Assembly: GCF_010131535.1 (NCBI RefSeq)
Contig: NZ_WUBS01000002.1
Span: forward strand, 186,001 to 250,000
DNA from: Acerihabitans arboris
GTDB lineage: Bacteria; Pseudomonadota; Gammaproteobacteria; Enterobacterales; Enterobacteriaceae
Length of the DNA stretch: 64,000 nt
Direction of reading: 5' to 3'
The notes below the pieces were generated by a model that ran no database searches, was not told the origin of the DNA, and saw only the letters and a program-made list of their open reading frames with translations. Shown piece after piece: positions 9,792 to 20,366 of this stretch. How positions within the stretch are numbered: position 1 is the first letter of the stretch; every line of letters begins with the position of its first letter. The position numbers and the translations under genes are program-made.

Positions 9792-10026
9792 CCCTTCACC
9801 CTAATCCATCGCCGTGATTTTTTTGGCCCATTGCATCATTGGGTATTAATGCCTTTATGGCGGAATGACGTCAGAATCGAAAAAAAATTATTGAAACGCT
9901 TAAATAAGTTTAATAACCATACAGCTTATGGCCGGCATGATATAAAAAATAATAACTCTGTCCGTAAAATAAGCCATGTTTGTCAAAGATAAGGATGGCA
10001 TAAGATAAATAAACGAGGTTTCTGCG

Positions 10027-11712
10027 ATGTTACAGCAACGCCCGCTCTATACGCATTACACCGGTTCAATGTTATTGGATAACCCACTATTGAATAAAGG
10101 TTCAGCTTTCACGCTTGAGGAGCGCCGGGCATTAAACCTGACGGGATTATTACCCAACCAGGTTGAAACGATTAATGAACAGACCGAACGCGCCTGGTCC
10201 CAGTTCTCGGTTTTTAAACGTGATATATCCAAGCATATATATCTGCGCAATATTCAGGACACCAATGAAACCTTATTTTATAGTCTGGTAAGCAGCCATC
10301 TGGAGGAAATGCTGCCTATTATCTACACCCCGACGGTCGGCGAGGCCTGCGAGCATTTCTCCGCCATCTATCGCCGCGCGCGTGGATTATTTATTGCCTA
10401 CCCCGATCGCGACCATATCGATGAAATGCTGCAAAGCTTCTCGAAAAACGATATCCGCGTCATTGTGGTGACCGATGGCGAACGCATCCTGGGCTTAGGC
10501 GACCAGGGCATCGGCGGCATGGGGATCCCGATAGGTAAACTGTCGCTGTATACCGCCTGCGGCGGCGTCAATCCGGCCAATACGCTGCCCATTATGCTTG
10601 ACGTGGGCACCAATAACGCGCAGCGGCTCGACGATCCGCTGTATATGGGCTGGCGTCACCCACGCATTACCGACGGCGAATATATGGCGTTTATCGATAC
10701 CTTTATCCAGGCGGTAAAAGCGCGCTGGCCCGACGTGCTGCTGCAATTTGAAGATTTCGCCCAGACCAACGCCATGCCGCTGCTGGAGCGTTATCGGGAT
10801 GAGATTTGCTGTTTTAACGATGATATCCAGGGTACGGCGGCGGTTACCCTGGGCTGCCTGATTGCGGCCAGCCATGCGGCGGGGTCCCGCCTGAGCGACC
10901 ACCGGGTGGCGTTTCTCGGGGCGGGTTCCGCCGGCTGCGGCATCGCGGAAAAGATCATCGCCCAGATGGTGGCGGAAGGCGCCGCTGACGCCGATGCGCG
11001 CGGCCAGGTGTTTATGGTGGACCGGTTTGGGTTGTTAACCGATGACATGCCCAACCTGCTCGATTTCCAGCGCCGGCTGGTCACCCACCGCGGGAAGACT
11101 GATTCCTGGCCTATCGACGCACAGAATATTTCGCTGCTGGATGTGGTACGCCACGCCAGGCCCACCATCCTGATAGGCGTCTCGGGCCAACCGGGGTTGT
11201 TTACCGAAGAGATCGTGCGGGAAATGCGCCTCTATTGCCGGCATCCTGTCATCATGCCGCTGTCTAACCCCACCTCGCGCGCCGAAGCGCGCCCGCAGGA
11301 CGTGATCGCCTGGACCGAGGGGGAAGCGTTGATGGCCACCGGCAGCCCGTTCGCGCCCGTGTATTACCAAGACCGGCGTTATGACATTCCGCAATGCAAC
11401 AACGCCTATATTTTCCCCGGGCTGGGATTGGGCATCCTGGCGGCAAAAGCCCGCAGGGTGACCGACGGCATGCTGCTGGCGGCCAGCCAAACCCTTGCCG
11501 CCCTGTCGCCGCTCGCCGCTACCGGCCAGGGCTCGCTCCTGCCCGCCATCGCCGATATCCAGTACGTGTCGCGCGCGATAGCCGCCGGGGTCGCCGTTGC
11601 CGCTCAGCGGGACGGCGTGGCGTCGCCGATGTCCGAAGACGCGCTGCGCCAGGCGCTGGAGGCGGAATTCTGGCAGGCGGGCTACCGGCCTTACAAGCAT
11701 TCGTCATTCTGA
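10027..11712 (+). CDS. maeA: NAD-dependent malic enzyme
   Basis: Decarboxylates malate to pyruvate with NAD. At 561 residues it matches the length of E. coli MaeA (565). Conserved blocks include the N-terminal [37 protein letters not shown], the metal-binding [10 protein letters not shown], the dinucleotide site [15 protein letters not shown], and the C-terminal [15 protein letters not shown] at 10027 is preceded by GAGG. It is convergent with a malate/citrate-type symporter whose stop lies 55 bases away, so uptake and first oxidation of malate are neighbours here. Confidence 0.96.
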   Translation: MLQQRPLYTHYTGSMLLDNPLLNKGSAFTLEERRALNLTGLLPNQVETINEQTERAWSQFSVFKRDISKHIYLRNIQDTNETLFYSLVSSHLEEMLPIIYTPTVGEACEHFSAIYRRARGLFIAYPDRDHIDEMLQSFSKNDIRVIVVTDGERILGLGDQGIGGMGIPIGKLSLYTACGGVNPANTLPIMLDVGTNNAQRLDDPLYMGWRHPRITDGEYMAFIDTFIQAVKARWPDVLLQFEDFAQTNAMPLLERYRDEICCFNDDIQGTAAVTLGCLIAASHAAGSRLSDHRVAFLGAGSAGCGIAEKIIAQMVAEGAADADARGQVFMVDRFGLLTDDMPNLLDFQRRLVTHRGKTDSWPIDAQNISLLDVVRHARPTILIGVSGQPGLFTEEIVREMRLYCRHPVIMPLSNPTSRAEARPQDVIAWTEGEALMATGSPFAPVYYQDRRYDIPQCNNAYIFPGLGLGILAAKARRVTDGMLLAASQTLAALSPLAATGQGSLLPAIADIQYVSRAIAAGVAVAAQRDGVASPMSEDALRQALEAEFWQAGYRPYKHSSF

Positions 11713-11737
11713 TCACCGGTATGGCGCGTGCCGGTGA
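11713..11737. terminator. Hairpin between convergent maeA and symporter genes
   Basis: TCACCGG directly after the maeA stop pairs with CCGGTGA at 11731-11737 across an 11-base loop. A convergent intergenic position fits a shared terminator, although no long T-tract follows on either strand. Confidence 0.45.
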
Positions 11738-11767
11738 CCTGCCCCGGGCCAAGCCCGGCGCGGGAGA

Positions 11768-13126
11768 TCAAACCATCCAGCCCAGCAGCAAGGTGGCGGC
11801 GATAACGGTAGAGGCGCCGCCGATACGCGTGGCAATCTGGGCAAACGGCATTAACCCCATGCGGTTGGACGCGGAAAGGATGGCGACATCTCCCGTCCCG
11901 CCCAGGCCGCTGTGGCAACTGGTGACAATGGCCGCCTCGACCGGATACATATTGAGATACGGCGCGATAAAGAAACTGGCCAACGCCATGGATAACACCA
12001 CCGACCCGCACACCACCACATAACCCACGGAGAATACCGCCACGACGCTTTCCAGCGGCACATACAGCATTCCCAACCCTATCATCAGCGGCCACACCAG
12101 GGCGGCCGAGACAAATTTGTAGCAGCTGTGCGCGCCGATTTCCATCCTGGCCGGGATCACCCTGCCGTATTTGCACAATACCGCGATCAGGATCATCAAT
12201 ACCGGCCCGGGGATATGCACCACTTTTTCCAGCAGGCCGCCGACAATAAAAAACGCGCAAATCAACAACAGCCCGCCGCCCATCAAATGAAAATCCGTTT
12301 GCTGCGCTTTTTCGCCGCCGGCAAACAGGGCATTGTCCTGCGCGCTGCGGATAAGCATGCCGTTGCCGTTCAGGTCCGCGCGACGGGCGCCGAGACGCGC
12401 CAGGACGCCGGCGCTGATAATGGCGAAGATATTACCCACCACCGCGGCCGGCGCCAGTTGGGCGACATACACATCCGGCGCCTGGCCCAGAATGGCCGAA
12501 TAGGCCAGCGACAGCGGTAAGATGCCTTCGCCTATGCCGCCGCCGATAATCGGCACGATAATAAAGAAGAAACTGTGATAGAGACTGTAGCCGAACAGGG
12601 ATCCGACCATCAGGCCGCTTAATACCGCGACAAGGGTGCCGATCGCCAGCGGCACGAACATGCGCATCATGCCCTGGATCAGGATGATGCGGTTCATGCC
12701 GAGGATACTGCCGACCACCAGGCAGGCGATGACGAAATAGAGCAGGTTCGCCTCTTTCATCAACAAATGCACCGTCTCCAGCGTGTGCGCCTGGAAAAGG
12801 TTGAAGTAGACCAGTACCGACGGCACCATCAGGCACAATATCGCCGGGCCGCCGATATCCTTCAGCACCGGGATAATGCGGCCCACATGCGCCAGGACAA
12901 AACCCAGCGTCATGATCACGCCCAGGCCGCCGATCATGTTTTTAGGCAGGTACCCCGCCCAGGCTGAAATCGCCACGATCGCGGCAATACCGGCAAATAG
13001 CGCCAACGGGACGTTACTGATATCGGTCTTGCCTATATAACCGAGCATCCGTTGAAATAAGGACTGTACCGCGCGATCGCCGGCTTGTTGGTCCAGGCAG
13101 ATTTCATCAACGTGATTATTTTTCAT
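11768..13126 (-). CDS. 2-hydroxycarboxylate (malate/citrate) sodium symporter
   Basis: A 452-residue inner-membrane carrier of the 2-hydroxycarboxylate transporter family (CitS/CimH/MaeN). About eleven membrane spans are predicted. The hallmark GGxG re-entrant loops are seen as PIIGGGIGEGILPLS in the first half and SCHSGLGGTGDVAIL with SASNRM in the second half. The basic residue of the C-terminal motif, which binds a carboxylate, is retained in ATRIGGA. Its convergent partner is malic enzyme, so malate is the most likely physiological substrate, but citrate or citramalate cannot be ruled out from sequence. A good ribosome site (AGGTGA) precedes the ATG. Confidence 0.88.
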   Translation of the reverse strand: MKNNHVDEICLDQQAGDRAVQSLFQRMLGYIGKTDISNVPLALFAGIAAIVAISAWAGYLPKNMIGGLGVIMTLGFVLAHVGRIIPVLKDIGGPAILCLMVPSVLVYFNLFQAHTLETVHLLMKEANLLYFVIACLVVGSILGMNRIILIQGMMRMFVPLAIGTLVAVLSGLMVGSLFGYSLYHSFFFIIVPIIGGGIGEGILPLSLAYSAILGQAPDVYVAQLAPAAVVGNIFAIISAGVLARLGARRADLNGNGMLIRSAQDNALFAGGEKAQQTDFHLMGGGLLLICAFFIVGGLLEKVVHIPGPVLMILIAVLCKYGRVIPARMEIGAHSCYKFVSAALVWPLMIGLGMLYVPLESVVAVFSVGYVVVCGSVVLSMALASFFIAPYLNMYPVEAAIVTSCHSGLGGTGDVAILSASNRMGLMPFAQIATRIGGASTVIAATLLLGWMV

Positions 13127-13464
13127 TTCTCACCTGCTATAATTGTGTGAACAGAGGAAGATTCGTTCAACAGGCTGCAAATTGGATGCATAGCGAAATA
13201 CATAGTTAAATGTATATTATGCAGATAGAAGCCCATCGCCCTATTTACGGGCATTGTTGAATAATTAATATAAAGATGGCGCAGTACAACACCCCATCAG
13301 CAAGGTAGCATTGGGTAAGAATAAAAAATACTTTATTATCTAAACCAAGTTATTTTTTGTGATTGCTTCTGCAATTCGTTTAAAATAACTTAATTTTCTG
13401 TTGAGTAATTAAAATCAGCGAATTGTTATCAATTCTTATAATTTAAAATATAACCGACGGTCAA
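13127..13464. other. AT-rich intergenic region without gene
   Basis: About 340 bases between the symporter start and the AraC gene stop. It should hold the symporter promoter and the 3' end of the regulator transcript. I see no open frame with coding character and no clear named operator. Confidence 0.5.
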
Positions 13465-14433
13465 TTAATGCGACGAAATATAAATAGCGGCAGGCTGCGC
13501 CGGCGGCACGCCAAAATGGCTTTTCATGCGCCGGACCTCGTCGACCGGGCTCAGGCCGAACAGCCGTTTGAATTCACGGCTGAACTGAGACGCGCTCTCG
13601 TAGCCCACGTCGAGACATGCCGCCGCCACTGTCATGTTATTGCGCATCATCAGCAACCGGGCCTGATGTAGCCGCAGAGATTTTTGATATTGTTTCGGCG
13701 AGGTGTTGGTCACCGACCTGAAGTGGGAAAAAAACGCCGGGACGCTCATGCCCGATTCACTGGCCAATTGCTCCACCGTTAACGGCCGATTAAACGTTGC
13801 GTGAATGCGACGGATCGCCCGGGCAATTTTGCCAAACTGCCCGCGCATCGCCAGCGCCGAACGTAACGCGCCACCCTGCGCCTCGGTCAGCACGCGAAAA
13901 TAAATTTCCCGCATTAACGCCGGGCCGAGGAGCTGCGCTTCCATCGGATCCCCCATGGCTTCAAGCAAACGCAGCACGGATTCGCTCAGCTTGCGGTCCA
14001 TCGGCGTCGACATCAGGCTTTCCGGTTTAGCCCGGGATCCGTCGTCGGTTTTCAGTTGGTCTATCTGCAGCATCAGGTCGGCGGCGACGGTAAAATTGAG
14101 GTGCATATAGATAGCCAGCAGGGGCTCCCGCTCGCTGGCGTCGGTTTCCATGGTAAACGGCACCGGCACGGATACCGCCAGATAGTGCCGGGCGTCATAG
14201 CAATATACCCGATCGCCCAGGTAACCCCGTTTTCTGCCCTGGCAAACGATGACAATTCCCGGATCGTATAGCACCGGCACGCGGCAAAGCGGGCGGTTAG
14301 ACCGTAAAAAGCGCACATCCGGCAGCGGCGAAAGCGTATAGCCTTCGGTGGGCGCCAGCCGATCGAGCAACGCCACCATCCGATCCTGGTCGGCAAAATG
14401 ATATTCGCTTTCGGCGCGATCCTGGATTGCCAT
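13465..14433 (-). CDS. AraC-family regulator with AraC_N cupin domain
   Basis: A 322-residue transcription factor. Residues about 25-180 form the AraC_N type effector domain (FLRSNRPLCRVPVLYDPGIV, QGRKRGYLGDRVYCYD, YLAVSVPVPFTME). Residues 205-300 form the two helix-turn-helix motifs (VEQLASESGMSVPAFFSHF and DVGYESASQFSREFKRLFG). The gene is divergent from a short-chain dehydrogenase, with about 200 bases between them, an arrangement seen in many genomes where the regulator controls the oxidoreductase. The ATG at 14433 is chosen over a TTG one codon earlier. Confidence 0.87.
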   Translation of the reverse strand: MAIQDRAESEYHFADQDRMVALLDRLAPTEGYTLSPLPDVRFLRSNRPLCRVPVLYDPGIVIVCQGRKRGYLGDRVYCYDARHYLAVSVPVPFTMETDASEREPLLAIYMHLNFTVAADLMLQIDQLKTDDGSRAKPESLMSTPMDRKLSESVLRLLEAMGDPMEAQLLGPALMREIYFRVLTEAQGGALRSALAMRGQFGKIARAIRRIHATFNRPLTVEQLASESGMSVPAFFSHFRSVTNTSPKQYQKSLRLHQARLLMMRNNMTVAAACLDVGYESASQFSREFKRLFGLSPVDEVRRMKSHFGVPPAQPAAIYISSH

Positions 14434-14636
14434 CAAAAATATCCGGTAATGAAGCCCTGGTGGGCATAGCCCGAAAAAATAACATATTTATAGTTTTAGG
14501 CAAGAGATCTCGGTTTACGGGCATCTTCACCATCCTTATAACCGATTACTATGCATGCCACGGCTACGCTGTGAACAGCCGGGGCAATGAACCGGCCCGA
14601 CGTGGTCATGCTAAACATCAGCCAGGAGTAAACTAT

Positions 14637-15470
14637 ATGAATAGGTTAAAAACGCTTTTTATCACCGGGGTCAGCAGCGGATTCGGCCATGCGCTTGCCG
14701 GGCAGGCTATGGCGGCGGGTTATCGGGTGGTGGGGACAGTACGCAGCGAAGCGGCCAGACGGGCATTTGAAGCGCGCGACCCCGCTCATGCCGTGGGCCG
14801 CATCCTGGAGGTAACGGATTTTGCCGCCGTTACCGGCGTTATCGATGATATCGAATCCAATATCGGCCCTATCGATGTGCTGGTCAACAACGCGGGCTAC
14901 GGCCATGAAGGCATCCTTGAGGAATCGCCGCTGGAGGAGATGCGACGCCAGTTCGAGGTTAACGTATTTGGCGCGGTGGCGGTGATTAAGGCGGTGCTGC
15001 CATATATGCGCGCGCGGCGGGCCGGGCACCTTATCAATATCACTTCGATGGGCGGTTTTATTACCATGCCGGGTATTGCCTATTATTGCGGCAGCAAGTT
15101 TGCGCTCGAAGGAATATCGGAGACGTTGGGTAAGGAACTGGCCCCATTCAATATCGCGGTAACCGCCGTCGCGCCCGGATCGTTTCGTACCGATTGGGCC
15201 GGGCGCTCCATGTTGCGCTCGCCCAGAAATATCCCGGACTACGATACATTATTCGATCCTATGAGAAAGGCGCGCGAGGAGAAAAGCGGACGCCAGGCCG
15301 GCGATCCTCTCAAGGCGGCCACGGCGATTCTGACGCTGATTGCCGCCGCGCAGCCGCCGGCGCATCTGCTGCTGGGCAGCGACGCGCTGGCGCTGGTGCG
15401 CAAAAAGCTGGCGGACTATGCGACGCAAATCGCCAGCTGGGAACATGTCACCCGATCAACGGATGGCTAA
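14637..15470 (+). CDS. Short-chain dehydrogenase/reductase
   Basis: A 277-residue classical SDR. The nucleotide-binding TGVSSGFG lies at residues 10-17, NNAG at 84-87, and the catalytic residues are Ser137, Tyr150 and Lys154 (YYCGSK). The ATG at 14637 is supported by AGGAG about ten bases upstream; the frame is open further upstream but has no better start. The substrate is unknown. The divergent AraC gene is its probable regulator. It converges with the Rob-like gene downstream. Confidence 0.9.
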   Translation: MNRLKTLFITGVSSGFGHALAGQAMAAGYRVVGTVRSEAARRAFEARDPAHAVGRILEVTDFAAVTGVIDDIESNIGPIDVLVNNAGYGHEGILEESPLEEMRRQFEVNVFGAVAVIKAVLPYMRARRAGHLINITSMGGFITMPGIAYYCGSKFALEGISETLGKELAPFNIAVTAVAPGSFRTDWAGRSMLRSPRNIPDYDTLFDPMRKAREEKSGRQAGDPLKAATAILTLIAAAQPPAHLLLGSDALALVRKKLADYATQIASWEHVTRSTDG

Positions 15471-15571
15471 AGCACAGGTATTACGGCAACCCCCTTGGGG
15501 CCGCGGACCTCTTGGGCAAGAAGGCTACACGGGGACGGCATCCCTACCGGGCGGCATCCAAAATTAATCAG

Positions 15572-16447
15572 TTAAGCCAAGTCGACTACCGGGATCAGGT
15601 AGTCGCATTTAATATTATTATTATGTGTGATAGTATCATCCGGCATAGTGCCGTTAAGATAAAATAATTCAATATCCGGGCCTTCGCGGCGGGTTATCCG
15701 TTTTGTCGGTAAATAGATTAGATAAATGTAGCTGATAAATTCTTTCAACGCCGAGGCATGCCCGCAATAAATAAAACTAAGATAAGTACCGCCGGCCAAT
15801 TTCATGGTTTCGGCACGCCGTAAGCCTGTTTTTTCCTGCTGGCTTACCGCCATAAAATAATGATGCTCCAAATTACCTTCCGCCGTTAACTTTACCTGGC
15901 TCAGGCCGAAGGCCACCGGCGGGATAATCCTGAAGTCCTTGAATAAGGTCTGCCACAGGGTAAAGCCCGGCTGTTCCCGCCGGCTGACCACGTCTTCAAA
16001 ACTGCAGGTACTGGTAACAGTGATACCCAACAAACACAGGTCCGGCAAGCTTTTCACGCTCGGCTGGATCGGTATGCCGGAGGAAGGAACGTTGAGCGGC
16101 GGGCATAGTCCGCTCAAAATCCAGTGGGGTTGATCGCGGTATTGGCCGGGACTGATGCCAAATCGTTGTTTAAACGCGCGCGAAAAGCTTTGCATGGAAT
16201 CGAAGCCATACTCCAGCGCAATATCAAACACCCGCTTTCGGCAAAAGCGTAATTCGATCGCCGCGGTAGATAACCGGCGCGCACGAATATATTCAGCGAG
16301 GTTATAACCGGAATACTGTTTAAACAGCCGCTGCAAATGCCATTTTGTATAACCGGATTTCTCAGACACGTCGTCAATTGACAGCGGTTGATGGATATTT
16401 CGTTCTATCCAATCAATAAGTTCATAAATTATTAACATCTTAGTCAT
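15572..16447 (-). CDS. Rob/SoxS-type AraC regulator with GyrI-like effector domain
   Basis: A 291-residue protein with DNA-binding domain first, then an effector domain, the Rob layout (Rob is 289 residues). The N-terminal helix-turn-helix pair reads SGYTKWHLQRLFKQYSGY and ALEYGFDSMQSFSRAFKQRFG, very close to Rob and SoxS. Residues 125-290 resemble the GyrI-like ligand-binding domain (FTLWQTLFKDF, ETMKLAGGTYLSF). The start at 16447 makes the distance to the first HTH equal to Rob; ATG 16456 and TTG 16462 are alternatives. It may sense hydrophobic or cationic compounds and control efflux or redox genes, which is inference from the family. Confidence 0.85.
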   Translation of the reverse strand: MTKMLIIYELIDWIERNIHQPLSIDDVSEKSGYTKWHLQRLFKQYSGYNLAEYIRARRLSTAAIELRFCRKRVFDIALEYGFDSMQSFSRAFKQRFGISPGQYRDQPHWILSGLCPPLNVPSSGIPIQPSVKSLPDLCLLGITVTSTCSFEDVVSRREQPGFTLWQTLFKDFRIIPPVAFGLSQVKLTAEGNLEHHYFMAVSQQEKTGLRRAETMKLAGGTYLSFIYCGHASALKEFISYIYLIYLPTKRITRREGPDIELFYLNGTMPDDTITHNNNIKCDYLIPVVDLA

Positions 16448-16521
16448 AAGATGCATTCCCAATATTATTTAAACAATTTCGATATTAGTAATGCATTCAT
16501 AATTTAATACAATATTTGTAA

Positions 16522-17560
16522 TTAAATAAAGTGAATGACCGGCTGCCGTCCGTGCTTACCCTGACCACCATCGCCAACGTCCTGACGCATTGGCTGGTGC
16601 CGCGGCGCATTCCCCCAGGCGCCTGCGTCCTTTACCGCGTCGGCGAAGATTTTTTCAACCAGCGGGCCGGACGGCATAAACCCGATATAGGTGGCGTCGC
16701 CCTTGCCGCAAGGGTCACGGGTCACCGCCGCATCTTGTCCCCACACCGGATGGTAGACCGCCACGTCGTTATGCTTTTGCAGATTGACCAGTTGCGGGCT
16801 AAGGCGGGCGAAATCGGCGCCGATGCTGGCATTAACCGTGCCTTCGGTTGATGGGAAACCCTCCCAGCGGTCAACCCGGTTGCTCCGGTACTCCAGCCCG
16901 AACTCCCGATTAAACGCCGGCCAATCGGGGAATGTTTGGCTTCAGGTAATCGACGAACCGCGCCTGTACATTGGCGCCGCTGGTTTTATAGGCTTTGGTT
17001 TCATTGTCCACCTGATAGCCAATCACCGCCGGATGATCTAGGAGATGTTGCATTAATTTCCGGATTACCGTTTCAGCATGGCGGCGAAAATCCGCATTAG
17101 TGATATCCCTATTCTGCCGGCGGCCGAATTTATACTGTCCTTGCGGCGTCGGGGCCAGGATGGCCGGGTACTTCTTCACCAGCCAGACCGGCGCCGCATA
17201 GGTCGGAGTGCCGATAACCACCCTAATGCCGGCCTTATCCGTGGCCGACAGCACCCGGTCGATATGGCTGGAGTCCATACACGCCTTCGCGCGGCTCCAG
17301 GTACTCCAGGTGGATTCCGCGATGCGCGCCACGTTGATGCCGGTTTCCTTCATCATGTTAACGTCGGCGTCCAGCCGATCGTAGGGCATATACTCATCGT
17401 AGCACGCCACGGCGAACAGCAACGATCGGTCGGCGCCGGGCCGCCGGGGACGGCGCGGGCGCCACCACAGCCTGCGGGCCCAGGGTCGTCATTGCGGGAC
17501 CGGCTCCGGCAGCAGCACCGCGCACAGGGCGATTTTAGCGCATAAAGGGATAACGGACAT
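16522..17560 (-). pseudogene. Broken secreted GH42 beta-galactosidase
   Basis: A start codon at 17560 with AAGGAGAA upstream opens a signal-peptide-like MSVIPLCAKIALCAVLL, then the frame breaks. Homology resumes in another frame as LFAVACYDEYMPYDRLD, includes the acid/base region GYQVDNE, and stops near 16910. A third frame continues DWPAFNREFGLEYRSN. The sequence then jumps to the C-terminal GDATYIGFMPSGPLVEKIF. The domain holding the nucleophile is missing, so at least two frameshifts and an internal deletion are present. The intact family is near 680 residues. It was the last gene of the bgl-type operon, with its start two bases from the stop of the preceding gene. Confidence 0.82.
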
Positions 17561-17561
17561 A

Positions 17562-18593
17562 TCAGTTCTCCTTGCCGAAGGCCAACGCCAGCTTGGCGTA
17601 GAAGTCTTCCAGGGTAAAACGGGCGTCGATGGCGTTGTAGACCCGGATTTGACGGGCATGCGCCTGCGGCCCGTAGGTCAGGTCGTCGTTGATGTGCGGG
17701 GCGTTCACCATCTGGTAGTGATACTCCTCGTCGTCGAGCAGCAACGATATGGCGGGGTTATCACCCAATATCCAGACCTCGCTTTTCGGCCAGGGAACGC
17801 CCGCGATCAGTTTGCTGGCGCGTTGGTTAAACTCAATCATTTGCCGCCAAAGGTAGCTGCCCACCGCGCCCTGTGGTTTGACGCGCACGGCCAGTTCCGC
17901 CAGCGAAACCCGCATGGACATATAAACGTTATGCGGCACCTGCCACACCGGTACCGATGAGGACATCAGGACATTGGCCGCGTGGGGGTCGTTGTAAAGG
18001 TTGTATTCCCAGCCGCCGCGGGGGTAAGGCATGCCGCCTATCCAGATAACCGTCAGGCGGTCGGCGATCTCCGGCTCGGCGCGCAGGGCCGCGGCGATAT
18101 CGGTGGCGGGTCCCAGCACCAATATAAATAACGGCCGTTTATCGTCGCGCATCCCTTCGCTGACTATCGCCCGCGCGCCTTCGCTTATCGCGGCCGGCCG
18201 CGCGGGCAGGCTATTGAGCGCGGCGCCCCGATAGACCGGCGTGCGGCTATGGTCCATTACGGCGGTCAGCCGTTTCAACTCTTGATAGCTTTCCTCCATG
18301 GTCTGCTCGTCCTGCCGCTTCATCATCGGCGCGGTGCGGGCATACTGGGCGGCAATCAGTCCACGCACGTCAAAAGTGGGTGTCAGCAGCGCGTGGGCAA
18401 TGGCAAAATCGTCATCCGCCTCGTTTTTGGCATCGCTGCTGATCATGACCCGTATTTGCTTATCGGCATCCGGGGTAAAAGGCAGCGCTTTTCCCGCGGC
18501 GGCCGCATCAGCCTGCAAGCCCGGCGCCACCAATAACCAGAGCAAAGCGATAAGTCGCCCGTTGCGCGCCAGAAATAGCGAGTTGATTAACAT
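17562..18593 (-). CDS. Exported nucleoside-hydrolase-like protein
   Basis: A 343-residue protein with an N-terminal signal peptide (RLIALLWLLVAPGLQADA). The mature part has the nucleoside hydrolase fold signature near its start, but as SSDAKNEADDDFAIAHALL rather than the usual DxDxGxDDA. An Asp-rich calcium site is therefore likely, although the family member is atypical. Later conserved segments include LFILVLGPATDIAAAL, WIGGMPYPRGG and EYNLYNDPHAANVL. Canonical enzymes of this fold cleave ribonucleosides in the cytoplasm. Export and its place between a porin and a GH42 gene in a beta-glucoside operon suggest another N- or O-glycoside as substrate. Confidence 0.78.
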   Translation of the reverse strand: MLINSLFLARNGRLIALLWLLVAPGLQADAAAAGKALPFTPDADKQIRVMISSDAKNEADDDFAIAHALLTPTFDVRGLIAAQYARTAPMMKRQDEQTMEESYQELKRLTAVMDHSRTPVYRGAALNSLPARPAAISEGARAIVSEGMRDDKRPLFILVLGPATDIAAALRAEPEIADRLTVIWIGGMPYPRGGWEYNLYNDPHAANVLMSSSVPVWQVPHNVYMSMRVSLAELAVRVKPQGAVGSYLWRQMIEFNQRASKLIAGVPWPKSEVWILGDNPAISLLLDDEEYHYQMVNAPHINDDLTYGPQAHARQIRVYNAIDARFTLEDFYAKLALAFGKEN

Positions 18594-18617
18594 ATTGGTC
18601 TCTCCTCATGTCGTGGG

Positions 18618-20258
<1,641 letters not shown>

Positions 20259-20366
20259 CTATAATATAGCGGGCAGGCATAGTACCACCCGGCAGTTTAT
20301 CGAGTTTTTATTATTTTAGGTTTGCCAGGCCGGCAGGCCCGTCACTTATTACATAGGGATATCAGG

